Assembly: GCA_013334335.1 (NCBI GenBank)
Contig: JAAXXR010000002.1
Location: forward strand, 19,126-83,125
Reading direction: 5' to 3'
Length of the DNA stretch: 64,000 nt
DNA from: Chlorobiaceae bacterium
Lineage (GTDB): Bacteria > Bacteroidota > Chlorobiia > Chlorobiales > Chlorobiaceae
Made by a program: the position numbers and the translations under genes
Shown here: one piece after another, positions 29,721 through 39,737 of the stretch
Numbering within the stretch: position 1 is the stretch's first letter
Layout: every line of letters begins with the position of its first letter
Notes under the pieces: model-generated
Database searches by the model: none
The model's input: only the letters and a program-made list of their open reading frames with translations
Told to the model about the DNA's origin: nothing

Positions 29721-29745
29721 GTGTTCACGTGCTGCTGTCGGCCTT

Positions 29746-30495
29746 TTATTTCAGTTCATATCCCCACTTTTTCAGGACGGCCTTCGCTTCGGCGCTGTTC
29801 AGATACTCGAAGAATCCGGTAACCTCCGGGTTGGAAGCGGCACGACTGGTGACACCCATGGTATAGGGCACCCTTGCGTAGAGCTCCTGCGGCACACGGA
29901 AGAGGATTTGCGCCTTTTTTGCCGTCATCGCCTCGGTCCTGTGGACGAACGATGCGTCGACCGTACCCGTTTCCGCGTACATAAGGCTTTCGAGGACGTC
30001 TTTGGCCAGCACAATCTTGCCTTCAAGAGCCTTTTCCATTCCGGCTTTACGAATCGCTTCCATGGCCATCTCTCCCGCAGGTGCGCTGCGCGGGTTTCCC
30101 ATGGCGATCTTGCTGGCCTTGGCCAGGGTGTCCATGGAATTGATGCCCGAAGCAGGGTCGCCGATGACGACGATGGAGTTCCAGGCGAACGGCGCGATCC
30201 TCGTGTTGTCGAGCAGGGTTTTGTCCCTCAGGTAGTAGGCCCATTTCTGATTCGCGGAGATGAAGAGGTCTGTCGGCGCACCGTTTTCGATCTGGGCAGC
30301 GAGCGCACCCGATGGTCCCCAGTTCCTGATGATGGTGATGCCCGGGTGCTTTTTTGCATAGGTGTCGGCCAGTTCATTGAGGACATCCTTCATGCCAGCC
30401 CCGGCTGACAGTCGGATCTCTCCGGCCATCGCACTTGTCGATATCACGGCCGCAAGAATGGCGGAGAGCAGCGTTTGCAAGGTTCGGTGCTTCAT
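29746..30495 (-). CDS. modA: Molybdate ABC transporter substrate-binding protein
   Basis: 249 aa; signal peptide; LSAGAGMKDVLNELADTYAKKHPG, NWGPSGALAAQIENGAPTDLFISANQKW. Confidence 0.93.
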   Translation of the reverse strand: MKHRTLQTLLSAILAAVISTSAMAGEIRLSAGAGMKDVLNELADTYAKKHPGITIIRNWGPSGALAAQIENGAPTDLFISANQKWAYYLRDKTLLDNTRIAPFAWNSIVVIGDPASGINSMDTLAKASKIAMGNPRSAPAGEMAMEAIRKAGMEKALEGKIVLAKDVLESLMYAETGTVDASFVHRTEAMTAKKAQILFRVPQELYARVPYTMGVTSRAASNPEVTGFFEYLNSAEAKAVLKKWGYELK

Positions 30496-30508
30496 GGTCG
30501 ATAGATTA

Positions 30509-30532
30509 CGTTATAGTTATAAAGATATAGCG
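30509..30532. promoter_or_regulatory. ModE-like operator upstream of modA
   Basis: CGTTATA-N10-TATAGCG imperfect inverted repeat ~14 bp upstream of modA ATG; modE is the adjacent gene. Confidence 0.55.
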
Positions 30533-30629
30533 ATTGGCGTGAAAATCAACAGATTCAAGGGACAAGGAGTCCGGGGAGCGAAAGGTCGAAGCCGGAGGGG
30601 CGGGCCACCCTTCAGGTATCATTTCCGGC

Positions 30630-31490
30630 TCAGTTCACCCCGATAATCACGCTCGAGGCTTTGAAAAGCGCGCAGGCGAAGTCCCCCTCTTTCAGGTCAA
30701 GCCGTTCCCGGCTGGTGTGGGTAATGATGGCAGAGATGATGTTTCCGCCGCCGATCTCGAGATCAACTTCGCTGCTGACCGGCCCGTCGATGACCCGCTG
30801 TACGTTGCCGCACATGATGTTGCGGGCGCTGAGGCTGGATCCTTGAAGATCCTTGCCGACCATGACCGAATTCGACTTGATGATAGCGTAGGCGCTCATG
30901 CCCGTTTTGAGTCCGAGGTTGTCCACGGCGCCGTTGGTGATGATCGAGGCGATATGCTGGCCTCCGGTCAGGGAGAGAATCACTTCGGCGTTGACCGCAC
31001 CTTTTTTCACCGCTTCGATTTTCCCCCCAAAAACATTGCGGGCGCTGATCCTCATGGAGATCCTTCGCAGGAAGCGGTAGAGGTCGCCGGTGTCCCCGAG
31101 ACGCTCCTCGAGGTTTTCGAGGAACTTGCGGTGCTCCTCCTGCACGACCCGGTACTGTTCGATCACCTGCCGTCCCTCGCGGGTCAGCACAGTGCCGCCG
31201 CCGCCCTTGCCTCCGGTCATTCGATCGACGAGGGGTTTTTCCGAGAGGTTGTTCATCATGTTCACCAGGTGCCAGGCGGTCTTGTAGCTGATTCCAATCT
31301 CCTTGGCGGCGCTGTTGATCGAACCCATCTCGTCGATTTTTTCAAGCAGGGCGATCCGGTCGCCTCCGAGAAACCGGTTCTGCGATTTCTGGAACCAGAT
31401 GGAACCCTCCAGTTCGATAGCGTCTTTTGTCCTGTTCACGATGTGGCGTTGATTATTGTAAGGTCTTCTTCCATGCAATATAGGTCCCAT
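30630..31490 (-). CDS. modE: ModE-type regulator: LysR-like wHTH plus two Mop/TOBE domains (start uncertain)
   Basis: DRIALLEKIDEMGSINSAAKEIGISYKTAWHLVNMMNN; two SARNVFGGKIEAVKKGAVNAEVIL-type Mop repeats. Confidence 0.88.
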   Translation of the reverse strand: MGPILHGRRPYNNQRHIVNRTKDAIELEGSIWFQKSQNRFLGGDRIALLEKIDEMGSINSAAKEIGISYKTAWHLVNMMNNLSEKPLVDRMTGGKGGGGTVLTREGRQVIEQYRVVQEEHRKFLENLEERLGDTGDLYRFLRRISMRISARNVFGGKIEAVKKGAVNAEVILSLTGGQHIASIITNGAVDNLGLKTGMSAYAIIKSNSVMVGKDLQGSSLSARNIMCGNVQRVIDGPVSSEVDLEIGGGNIISAIITHTSRERLDLKEGDFACALFKASSVIIGVN

Positions 31491-31694
31491 GGAGATAAAA
31501 TCCCGACGGCGGAGAACCGCCGGGAAGGTGTAACGGAGAAAGAACAGGTACGTCAGGAGAACAATGGGTCGGAGAGGATGCGATTCGTAGCGTTGGCAAC
31601 ATGATGACGATACGTGCAATCACGACACGGTCGTTCATGAGGGATTGGCGTACAACGGTTTTCGATATGTAAATCAGGTTATAGCGAATCGTCA

Positions 31695-31738
31695 GAAAAA
31701 AGTGCTGTCCTCCGTCTCCAGTTACGGAGGACAGCACT
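31695..31738 (-). terminator. Rho-independent terminator ending the nif cluster
   Basis: agtgctgtcctccgt/acggaggacagcact 15-bp stem followed on the minus strand by T's. Confidence 0.82.
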
Positions 31739-31752
31739 GTCGGAGAGGCGGG

Positions 31753-32061
31753 TCAGTTGATCAGATGATCCTCACAGGCCTCGCCCTCCTCAAGGGCATC
31801 GAGAATCTCGTCAACCTTCTCCTCGCTGTCGATTTCGCCATACCAGAAATTTTCGGGGTAGACGACCACGATCGGGCCCTTTTCACAGAGGTTCAGGCAG
31901 GCGGTCGCCGAGACGGCGACGTCGCTCATGCCCCGGTCGGAAAGCTCGCTTTCGAGGTAGGGGATCAGGCCGAGCGCCTCTTTTTTGTGGCAGATGCCCT
32001 GGGGAGCACCCTGCGCCCTGAAGCTGGCGCAGACAAAGATGTGGTGTTTCGGTTTGTCCAT
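31753..32061 (-). CDS. (2Fe-2S) thioredoxin-like ferredoxin
   Basis: 102 aa; HHIFVCASFRAQGAPQGICHKKEA...ATACLNLCEKGPIVVVYPENFWYG. Confidence 0.9.
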   Translation of the reverse strand: MDKPKHHIFVCASFRAQGAPQGICHKKEALGLIPYLESELSDRGMSDVAVSATACLNLCEKGPIVVVYPENFWYGEIDSEEKVDEILDALEEGEACEDHLIN

Positions 32062-32202
32062 GATGATGTCGTGTTGTTGTTTATGGTTAGTTTTGTAGTC
32101 CCATGTTCAGCAGGGTTTCAACCCTGCGGACATTGAAATAGTTACATTTTCCTGTGTTGCCCCGGGCTCCAGCCCCGGGGGGATCAGGCCGACCTCGATT
32201 TT

Positions 32203-33477
32203 TTATCCGCACCCATTTCCTGTTCCACTGCACCCCGACTTGCAGGCGTGGATCTGGCTGCTCTTCATCAGATGCTTCAGGTTCTGGCCGGTGAAGACCC
32301 CGTAGACCGCCTCCTCGATCACCCCTTCAAGCGACATGACGTCGATACCCCTTGCGGTGAGCACGTTTTTCGGTGAGTCGCCAGCGCTGTTGACGAGCAG
32401 GGCCCGGCAGTCAGAGAGCCGTTCAGCCAGCGCTTCCCAGCGATCCTTTCCTCCACCCGGAGGCGGTGCCTGGCGGGAATCGACCAGTTTGCAACTTTTG
32501 TTCACTTCGTCGAGCGCGTACACCAGGAAGCGGTCGGCTTCTCCAAGATGCTGGTTGATAAGCACCCCTTCGATGCTTCCGACAGCGATGAAGGGCCGGT
32601 ACTCATCCGGATTTTTCGGCAGGCGCGACGCTTCGGCCATTTTTTCCATGATCTCTTCGCTGTTGATCTCACCGATGATGCCGACCGCGTCGGCGCGGCA
32701 GCGGGCGCAATGCTTCATCTGGGGCAGCAGCTTGCCGGCCTCCTCCTGGATCTCCTGCACCATGGCCGGTTCCGGTTCGGGGATGTTCTCGAACACGGTT
32801 TCGGTCGTGTTGTAGTAGGGCAGGGCGTTCAGGATGTCCGCACCCATAGCGGCGACCTGACGGGCCACCTCGATTACGTGCGAGTCGTTGACGCCGGGGA
32901 TGATGATCGAGTTGACCTTGGCGGTCACACCGAGCCTCTTGAGCTTCTGCAGCGCCGCGAGCTGGTTTTCAAGCAACAGCTGTGCGCCCTGAAGGTCGCG
33001 GTACATGCGCTTCTGGTAACGCACCCATGCATAGATCTCGGCACCGATCTGGGGGTCGATGGCGTTGATGGTCAGCGTCACATGGCTCACCTGGAGATCG
33101 GCCAGTTCGTCGATGTAGGGCAGTACGTCGAGGCCGTTGGTCGCGACGCAGAGCAGCATCTCCGGGTAGTGTTCCCTGACGAGGCGCAGGGTCTCCATCG
33201 TCTCCTCCGGGTTGGCGAAGGGGTCGCCTGGGCCCGCGATGCCTACGACCGAGATGTTCGGGGAAAGCTTCAGGGCGCTGTCGAGGTAGTGCAGTGCCTG
33301 CTTCGGAGAGAGTACCTTGCTGGTCACGCCAGGGCGGTTCTCGTTCATGCAGTCGAACTTGCGATTGCAGTAGTTGCACTGGATGTTGCATTTCGGCGCC
33401 ACCGGCAGATGGATTCGTCCGAACTTGTGCCTCGACGTGTCGTTGAAACAGGGATGGTTTGCGATGTTCAGTGTCAT
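32203..33477 (-). CDS. nifB: Nitrogenase cofactor biosynthesis radical SAM protein NifB
   Basis: 424 aa; APKCNIQCNYCNRKFDC; C-terminal NifX-like domain; KSGCSGTGNGCG tail. Confidence 0.96.
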   Translation of the reverse strand: MTLNIANHPCFNDTSRHKFGRIHLPVAPKCNIQCNYCNRKFDCMNENRPGVTSKVLSPKQALHYLDSALKLSPNISVVGIAGPGDPFANPEETMETLRLVREHYPEMLLCVATNGLDVLPYIDELADLQVSHVTLTINAIDPQIGAEIYAWVRYQKRMYRDLQGAQLLLENQLAALQKLKRLGVTAKVNSIIIPGVNDSHVIEVARQVAAMGADILNALPYYNTTETVFENIPEPEPAMVQEIQEEAGKLLPQMKHCARCRADAVGIIGEINSEEIMEKMAEASRLPKNPDEYRPFIAVGSIEGVLINQHLGEADRFLVYALDEVNKSCKLVDSRQAPPPGGGKDRWEALAERLSDCRALLVNSAGDSPKNVLTARGIDVMSLEGVIEEAVYGVFTGQNLKHLMKSSQIHACKSGCSGTGNGCG

Positions 33478-33491
33478 GATGATGTTCTCCC

Positions 33492-34853
33492 TTACATATA
33501 GGTGTAGCCGATGTGCGATGAGTTCTGACGTTGTTCGATGACCGTGTTGACAATGCGGTCGAACAGCTCCTGGGTCCCGCGATAGCCGAGATGGTGCAGG
33601 CGCTGGCCTCCGAAACGGTCGTGGATCGGAAAGCCTATCCTGACGAGCGGGAGTTCGTGTTTTTTCGACATGGTGAATCCCTTGCTGTTGCCGATCAGGA
33701 AGTCGGGTTTCAGCGTTTCGGCTTCGTTTTCTATGTCCACGAAGTCCACGCCCTCTCGAGTCGTGATGCCCAGTTCATCCATCCCGGGAATGCGTTCAAG
33801 CAGGCGTTTTTTCATCTGTCCGCTCTTGCCTCCCGAAGCGCACAGGACCGGCACGACGCCGATTTCGTGCAGGAACGCAGCCATGGAGATGACCAGGTCC
33901 TCTTCGCCATACACGATCACCCTTCTGCCGAATACGTACTTGTGGCCGTCGGAATAGGCGTCAACCAGGCGGCGGCGTTCGTCCAGGTGCTTTTCAGGCA
34001 TTGGCGTGCCGCTCAGCCGTTCGAGCGTGGCGAAGAACTCGTCGGTGGCCTTGATGCCGATGGGCAGGGCCATGCTGTGGCGAGGCACGCCGAATTTCTC
34101 TTCGAGGTATCCGGCTGCGGACTTCGCAGCTTCAAGGGTCGAGCCGAACTCGATGCTGGCTGTGGCGCTTCCGGTGCTCGAAATGGCACTGGTCGTGGTG
34201 CCTCCGGGCGGAATCGTGTGGTACTCGGCCCATGGTCCGCCGTCGAGCGTCTGGGAGTAGTCGGGAAGGAGCACGAAGGGAATCCCGAAGTCGCCCATGA
34301 TCTCTTTCATATACCGGATGTCCGACGGGGAGATCATGCCGGGGAACAGGTTCACGACATCGCTCTTCGGACCCTTTTCGGCCAGCGTTTTCACGGTCGC
34401 CCTCACGGCTGCGTGGAAGCCCTCCATATGGCTGCCCTGATAGCTCGGCGTGGAAGCGAAGATCATGATCGGCAGGGGAGCGTCGCCCATGATTGCCCGG
34501 TACTCTTTCAGGATCATCGGAACGTCGTCGCCGATGGTCTCGGACAGGCAGGTCGTGGCGATGCCGATCACCGCCGGCTTGTACTGCTGCGTCACGTTTT
34601 TCAGGCCGAGCTTCAGGTTGTGGCTGCCGCCGAACACGGCGGTCTCTTCATTGAAGTTCGACGAGGCGATGTCGATTGGCTCCTTGTAGTGGCTGATCAG
34701 GTAGCGGCGGATGTAGGTCGCACACCCCTGTGAACCATGCAGGAAGGGCACGGAGTTCTCGATGCCCCTGAAGGCCAGGCATGCGCCCAGCGGATTGCAG
34801 AGCTTGCAGGCGTTCTGTGTCGCCGTTTTGGCTGTCGTCTTCATGGTCGTCAT
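33492..34853 (-). CDS. nifN: Nitrogenase cofactor scaffold NifN
   Basis: ACKLCNPLGACLAFRGIENSVPFLHGSQGCATYIRRYLISHYKEPIDIASSNF; ATGA overlap with nifE. Confidence 0.95.
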   Translation of the reverse strand: MTTMKTTAKTATQNACKLCNPLGACLAFRGIENSVPFLHGSQGCATYIRRYLISHYKEPIDIASSNFNEETAVFGGSHNLKLGLKNVTQQYKPAVIGIATTCLSETIGDDVPMILKEYRAIMGDAPLPIMIFASTPSYQGSHMEGFHAAVRATVKTLAEKGPKSDVVNLFPGMISPSDIRYMKEIMGDFGIPFVLLPDYSQTLDGGPWAEYHTIPPGGTTTSAISSTGSATASIEFGSTLEAAKSAAGYLEEKFGVPRHSMALPIGIKATDEFFATLERLSGTPMPEKHLDERRRLVDAYSDGHKYVFGRRVIVYGEEDLVISMAAFLHEIGVVPVLCASGGKSGQMKKRLLERIPGMDELGITTREGVDFVDIENEAETLKPDFLIGNSKGFTMSKKHELPLVRIGFPIHDRFGGQRLHHLGYRGTQELFDRIVNTVIEQRQNSSHIGYTYM

Positions 34854-36217
34854 TTCAAGCCTCCTTTTCTTGGAGCGAACTGCCACACGGGGCTCATCAC
34901 CGATTCATAAACCTCTTTTGCGAAATTGTACATGCCGACAAATCCAGCCAGGGGAATCTTGCGCTCATGGTTGTGGTCGCAGAATCCGACGCCGAGCTTG
35001 AAGGCGATCGGACGTTCCTTGACGCCTCCGATGAGCAGGTCGGCCTCCTTTTCGAGGATGAACTTCGAGAGTTCGACCGGATTCGAGTCGTCGACGATCA
35101 CCGTGCCTTCGTCGCACATCTCCTTCAGGCGGCTGTAGTCATCCTTGTTTCCCGTCTGCGAACCTGCGAGCACCACCGACATGCCGATCGTGCGAAGGGC
35201 CTTGATGAGCGAGAAGGTCTTGAAGGCGCCACCCACGTAAATCGCGGCTTTCTTGCCGGTGAGTGCGGCCTTGAACTTCTGCATCTCCGGATAGTATTGC
35301 CGGATCTCGTCGCGTACGATCTCCTTGGCCTTCTCCATGATCTCCGGTCGGTCGGGGAAGAGCTGTGCCACGTCGTAGAGCGACTTGGACATATCCTCGA
35401 AGCCGAAGTAGGAGACGCGGATGAACGGGATACCGTATTTCTCCTCCATATCCTTGGCCAGGGAGGTCATCGAACCGGAGCACTGCACCACGTTCAGGCT
35501 CGCGCCGTGCGAGCGCCTGATGGCGTCAATCCTGCCGTCGCCGGTCATGGTCGCCACCACCTCGATGCCCATTCTTTCGTAATATTCCCGGATGATCCAG
35601 GCTTCCCCTGCGAGGTTGAACTCGCCGAGGATGTTGATACTGTATTTGCTGATCCCCTCGGTCGAACCGGTGCCGATCAGCGTCATGAGGGCCGAGCAGG
35701 CGGCCTTGTAGCCATCCTTTTTGGTACCCTTGAATCCTTCGGAATGCACCGGCATGACCGGGATCCCTTTTTCTTTGGCAACTTTTTTACATACTGCGTC
35801 GATATCGTCGCCGATCAGGCCGATGATGCAGGTCGAGTAGATGAACGCTGCGTTTGGCTGGTACTGGTCGATCAGCTCGATGAGCGAGCGGTAGAGCTTC
35901 TTCTCCCCGCCGTAGATCACGTCCATCTCCTGGAGGTCGGTCGAAAAGCTGAGCCGGTGGAGTTCCGGTCCTGACGACACGGCTCCGCGGATGTCCCAGG
36001 TGTAGGCGGCGCAGCCGATAGGGCCATGGACGATATGGATGGCGTCGGCAACCGGATAGAGCACCACACGGGAACCGCAGAAGACGCAGGCCCGCTGGCT
36101 GACCGAACCCGACAGGCTCGTCGTGTCGCAGGCGATGTCTACCTCTGCGCCACCCTGCCGCTTTTCGTAGACCTGTTTTTCCCTTCCCTCGAGAAGGCTG
36201 ATGTTCTGCGTATCCAT
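34850..36217 (-). CDS. nifE: Nitrogenase cofactor scaffold NifE
   Basis: 455 aa; SQRACVFCGSRVVLYPVADAIHIVHGPIGCAAYTWDIRG. Confidence 0.95.
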   Translation of the reverse strand: MDTQNISLLEGREKQVYEKRQGGAEVDIACDTTSLSGSVSQRACVFCGSRVVLYPVADAIHIVHGPIGCAAYTWDIRGAVSSGPELHRLSFSTDLQEMDVIYGGEKKLYRSLIELIDQYQPNAAFIYSTCIIGLIGDDIDAVCKKVAKEKGIPVMPVHSEGFKGTKKDGYKAACSALMTLIGTGSTEGISKYSINILGEFNLAGEAWIIREYYERMGIEVVATMTGDGRIDAIRRSHGASLNVVQCSGSMTSLAKDMEEKYGIPFIRVSYFGFEDMSKSLYDVAQLFPDRPEIMEKAKEIVRDEIRQYYPEMQKFKAALTGKKAAIYVGGAFKTFSLIKALRTIGMSVVLAGSQTGNKDDYSRLKEMCDEGTVIVDDSNPVELSKFILEKEADLLIGGVKERPIAFKLGVGFCDHNHERKIPLAGFVGMYNFAKEVYESVMSPVWQFAPRKGGLK

Positions 36218-36294
36218 TATTGCCGTCCGTTATCGGATTCCCCCGGCATGACCGGGGGGTCCGGTTGATCAATACTGCTGTTTCGTGTACGGTT

Positions 36295-37674
36295 TTACAT
36301 GACGAGTTCGAACTTCTCCTCAAGGCACGTGCGGTCCTGACGGTCCATGAGTGCGCTGAGGATCTTCTCGACCAGCCTCAGGCTGCCACTGTACCCGACG
36401 TTCGGGAAGTAGCTGTGGCCGATGCGGTCCAGGATCGGGAAGCCGAACCTGATGAACGGAATGTCTTCGTCACGGGCAATATACTTGCCGTAGGTGTTTC
36501 CGATGAGCAGGTCGACCGGCTCGTTCTTGATCCACTGGTGGAGCAGGAACATGTCGGCGTTGAGCCCGTTCTTGAAGTTCGCGTACGGAGCCCTTTCCAG
36601 GATCTCCTGCATGCGCTTGTCGAACCGCTGGCCCGGCGTGCCGCTGACGATGTGCACCGGTTTCATGTTCAGATCGAGCAGGAACTCGGTCAAGGGGATC
36701 AGATGGTCGGGGTCGCCGAACAGCGCCACCTTCTTGCCGTGGAAGTACTGCTCCATGTCGGCCATCACGTCCACGAGGCGTCCTCGTTCGGCAGTGATCT
36801 CCGCAGGGACAGCCACGCCCGCCGCCTTGCTGAGCGACATGACGAATCGGTCGGTTGCCGACAGGCCGATAGGCATGTCGAGTGTTTCGAACGGCACCTT
36901 GTGCTTCTTTTCGAGCGCGATGGCTGCCGGTTCGGCGCTGATGCAGCCGAGGGCAAGCGAACAGATGCTGTCACCCGAGCTCTGCAGTTCGCTGACCGTG
37001 ACGCCGCCTTTCGGGTAGAGCTCGTGCTTGCCGGTCTGGGGAGCGTCGAGCACGTCGGAGGTGTCAGGGAAAAGGACGATCTTCACCCCCATCTCTTTCG
37101 ACAGGCGCTTGATTTCGCGCATGTCGGAGGGCTCCATCCAGCCAGCGATGATGTTGATCTGCTCCTTCTTTTCACCGGTTGAAACAGAAAACTGCTCGGC
37201 CATTCCGGTCACCATGTTGGCGTAGCCGGTGATGTGCGAACCCACGAAGCTCGGGGTGCTCGCATAGATCACGTACTTGCCTTCAGGGATCTTGCCGTCG
37301 TCTTTTGCCTTCTTGGTGATCTGCTGCAAGTCGTCGCCGATCGTCTCTGACAGGCAGGTCGAGTGGACGGCGATGATGTCGGGATCATAGACCGTGAAGA
37401 TGGTCTCGATCGCCTGGAGCAGGTTGGCCTGGCCGCCGAATACCGAAGCGCCTTCGGTGAACGAACTGGTGGCGGCCATCACCGGCTCCTTGTAGTGGCG
37501 GGTAAGGGTGCTGCGGTGGTAGGAGCAGCATCCCTGCGAACCATGGCTGTGGGGCAGGCAGCCATGGATGCCGAGCGCGGCGTACATGGCTCCGATCGGC
37601 TGGCAGGTCTTTGCCGGATTGATCGTCAGCCCTTCGCGCGCCATGACCTCTGTTGGTGTGTGTCTTAATAACAT
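36295..37674 (-). CDS. nifK: Nitrogenase MoFe protein beta chain
   Basis: 459 aa; NPAKTCQPIGAMYAALGIHGCLPHSHGSQGCCSYHRSTLTRHYKEP. Confidence 0.97.
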   Translation of the reverse strand: MLLRHTPTEVMAREGLTINPAKTCQPIGAMYAALGIHGCLPHSHGSQGCCSYHRSTLTRHYKEPVMAATSSFTEGASVFGGQANLLQAIETIFTVYDPDIIAVHSTCLSETIGDDLQQITKKAKDDGKIPEGKYVIYASTPSFVGSHITGYANMVTGMAEQFSVSTGEKKEQINIIAGWMEPSDMREIKRLSKEMGVKIVLFPDTSDVLDAPQTGKHELYPKGGVTVSELQSSGDSICSLALGCISAEPAAIALEKKHKVPFETLDMPIGLSATDRFVMSLSKAAGVAVPAEITAERGRLVDVMADMEQYFHGKKVALFGDPDHLIPLTEFLLDLNMKPVHIVSGTPGQRFDKRMQEILERAPYANFKNGLNADMFLLHQWIKNEPVDLLIGNTYGKYIARDEDIPFIRFGFPILDRIGHSYFPNVGYSGSLRLVEKILSALMDRQDRTCLEEKFELVM

Positions 37675-37695
37675 GATGCAATAGTCTCCTTATCG

Positions 37696-39324
37696 TTACT
37701 GTGTGACATAGCTGGCTTCCAGGGACCCGGCTTCCTTTTCCCAGGGGGCCTTGATGAGCTTCCATACCGGATTGTTGACCATACGGTCGATATCCTTGTA
37801 GAAGTTCACCGCACCTTCGAAGCCCGTGTAGGGGCCGCCGTAGTCGTAGCTGTGCAGCTGCTTGAGCGGCACGCCCATCTTCTGGACCACATACTTCTCC
37901 TTGATGCCGGCGCAGAAGATGTCGGGCTTGTAAAGCTCGATGAGCTTCTCGGACTCATAGTGGCTGACGTCATCGATGACGAGCGACCGCTTTTCCATCT
38001 GCTTCATCATTCCCTGATAGCCGTTGATCTCGAGTCCCTTGCTTTTCAGCTCCTCAAGTTCCGCTTCCGTTTTCCTCGGGTTGTAGAGCTCGGGGTCCGG
38101 GGTCACCTTCAGCTCCTCGATGTTCTTGCTGTCGGCATCGATCTTGATGTTCGGCAGCACTTCGCGGCCTTCGTAGTCGTCGCGGTGCGCGAATTCGTAA
38201 CCTGCAGCCACCGTCGTCATGCCAAGCTCCGAGAAGAGGTCCTGGTAGTGGTGGGCGCGTGAGCCACCGACGAAGAGCATCGCGGTTTTGCCTTCGGTCC
38301 TCGGGCGGATCTCGTCGATGATCGCCTTCACCTTCGGCATCTCCTCGGCGATCACCTCTTCGACCCTCGCCTTGAGCCCGGCATCGCCAAAGTACTCGGC
38401 GATCTTGCGCAGCGATTTGGCGCTCGATTCGGCACCGACGAAGTTGACCTTCATCCACGGGATACCGTATTTGGTCTCCATCATGTCGCCCATGTAGTTG
38501 ATCGAGCGGTGGCACAGGATGACGTTCAGGTCAGCCATGTGCGAGTTTTCGATCGCTCCGACCGTCGAGTTGCCGCTGAACGAGGCGACCAGCGTGATGC
38601 CGCATTTTTCGAAGATGCGCTCGATTTCGAATGCGTCGCCGCCGATGTTGTACTCACCCAGCAGGTTGAGCTTGAACTTGCCCTCCACGGGTGCGTTGTT
38701 GCGTCCGACCATGTGCTTGAACACGCCGTTGTTGGCGATATGGTGGCCGGCCGACTGGCTGACGCCGCGGTAGCCTTCGCAGCTGAAACCGAACACGTTG
38801 CAGTCTCCCAGTTTCTCTTTCATCTCGCGGGAAGCGGCATGCACGTCGTCGCCGATCAGGCCGACCGGACAGGTCGAAAAGATCGCGATCGATTTCGGGT
38901 GGAACAGGTCATAGGCCTCCTGAATAGCCACCTTCAGCTTTTTCTCGCCACCGAACACCACGTTTTCCTCCTGCATGTCGGTCGAGAAGCAGTAGGTGAT
39001 GTAGTTTTCATCGGTCGGGGTCTCGGGTCTGGTCTGGTTCCGCCTGGTCAGCCAGGCATAGAAACTGCACCCGATCGGCCCGTGAACGATGTTTACGATA
39101 TCGCGGGTAGGTCCGAGGACCACACCCTTGCACCCGGCGTAGGAACAGCCGCGCTGCGTGATGATGCCCGGCACCGTACGGACGTTTGCCTGCACTTCAG
39201 GGACCGTCTCCGGGTCGTTGATCACGATCGACTTTCCCCGCTTCTTGGCGACCTTGGCCGGGTATTTGTTGATCAGCTCCTCCTTGATGACAGAAGGATC
39301 TGGAAAATGAAATTTCGCCTCCAT
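37696..39324 (-). CDS. nifD: Nitrogenase MoFe protein alpha chain
   Basis: 542 aa; CSYAGCKGVVLGPTRDIVNIVHGPIGCSFYAWLTRRNQ; long anaerobe-type insert. Confidence 0.97.
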   Translation of the reverse strand: MEAKFHFPDPSVIKEELINKYPAKVAKKRGKSIVINDPETVPEVQANVRTVPGIITQRGCSYAGCKGVVLGPTRDIVNIVHGPIGCSFYAWLTRRNQTRPETPTDENYITYCFSTDMQEENVVFGGEKKLKVAIQEAYDLFHPKSIAIFSTCPVGLIGDDVHAASREMKEKLGDCNVFGFSCEGYRGVSQSAGHHIANNGVFKHMVGRNNAPVEGKFKLNLLGEYNIGGDAFEIERIFEKCGITLVASFSGNSTVGAIENSHMADLNVILCHRSINYMGDMMETKYGIPWMKVNFVGAESSAKSLRKIAEYFGDAGLKARVEEVIAEEMPKVKAIIDEIRPRTEGKTAMLFVGGSRAHHYQDLFSELGMTTVAAGYEFAHRDDYEGREVLPNIKIDADSKNIEELKVTPDPELYNPRKTEAELEELKSKGLEINGYQGMMKQMEKRSLVIDDVSHYESEKLIELYKPDIFCAGIKEKYVVQKMGVPLKQLHSYDYGGPYTGFEGAVNFYKDIDRMVNNPVWKLIKAPWEKEAGSLEASYVTQ

Positions 39325-39359
39325 TGTAGTGTTCTCCGTTTACACCTTGATTGTTATCC

Positions 39360-39737
39360 TCAGTTCAGCGCCTCGTCGCCCTCTTCGCCGGTCCTGACCC
39401 TGATGGTGTCGAGGATCGGTGTCACAAAAATCTTGCCGTCTCCAGGTTTGCCGGTCTGGTTGGTCCTGATGATCGTGTCGATGGCCATCTGGCACTGATC
39501 GTCCGGGACGACCACGGTCAGAATCCGCTTGGCCACGAGCCTCGGGGCGTTGCCGAGCTGTGCGATGGCTTCGGGATGCCCCTCTTCGGCACCATGCAGG
39601 ATGTCGAAGTGAACCTGGCCCTTGCCGCGTCCCATCACCCTGCCGGTTGCCGTGAAGGCGGGTATACCAGCGTCGATCAGCGCCTTCTTGGTCTCGTTCA
39701 CCTTGTTGATCCGTATGACTGAAATAATCTCTTTCAT
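39360..39737 (-). CDS. nifI2: PII-like nitrogenase regulator NifI2
   Basis: 125 aa; KEIISVIRINKVNETKKALIDAGIPAFTATGRVMGRGKGQ; between nifH and nifD. Confidence 0.93.
   Translation of the reverse strand: MKEIISVIRINKVNETKKALIDAGIPAFTATGRVMGRGKGQVHFDILHGAEEGHPEAIAQLGNAPRLVAKRILTVVVPDDQCQMAIDTIIRTNQTGKPGDGKIFVTPILDTIRVRTGEEGDEALN

Noticed and set aside
33531-34733. 400-aa plus-strand ORF opposite nifN (and similar ones over nifD, nifE, nifK, hypD, hypE)
   Set aside because: All mirror conserved minus- or plus-strand genes with no independent evidence.
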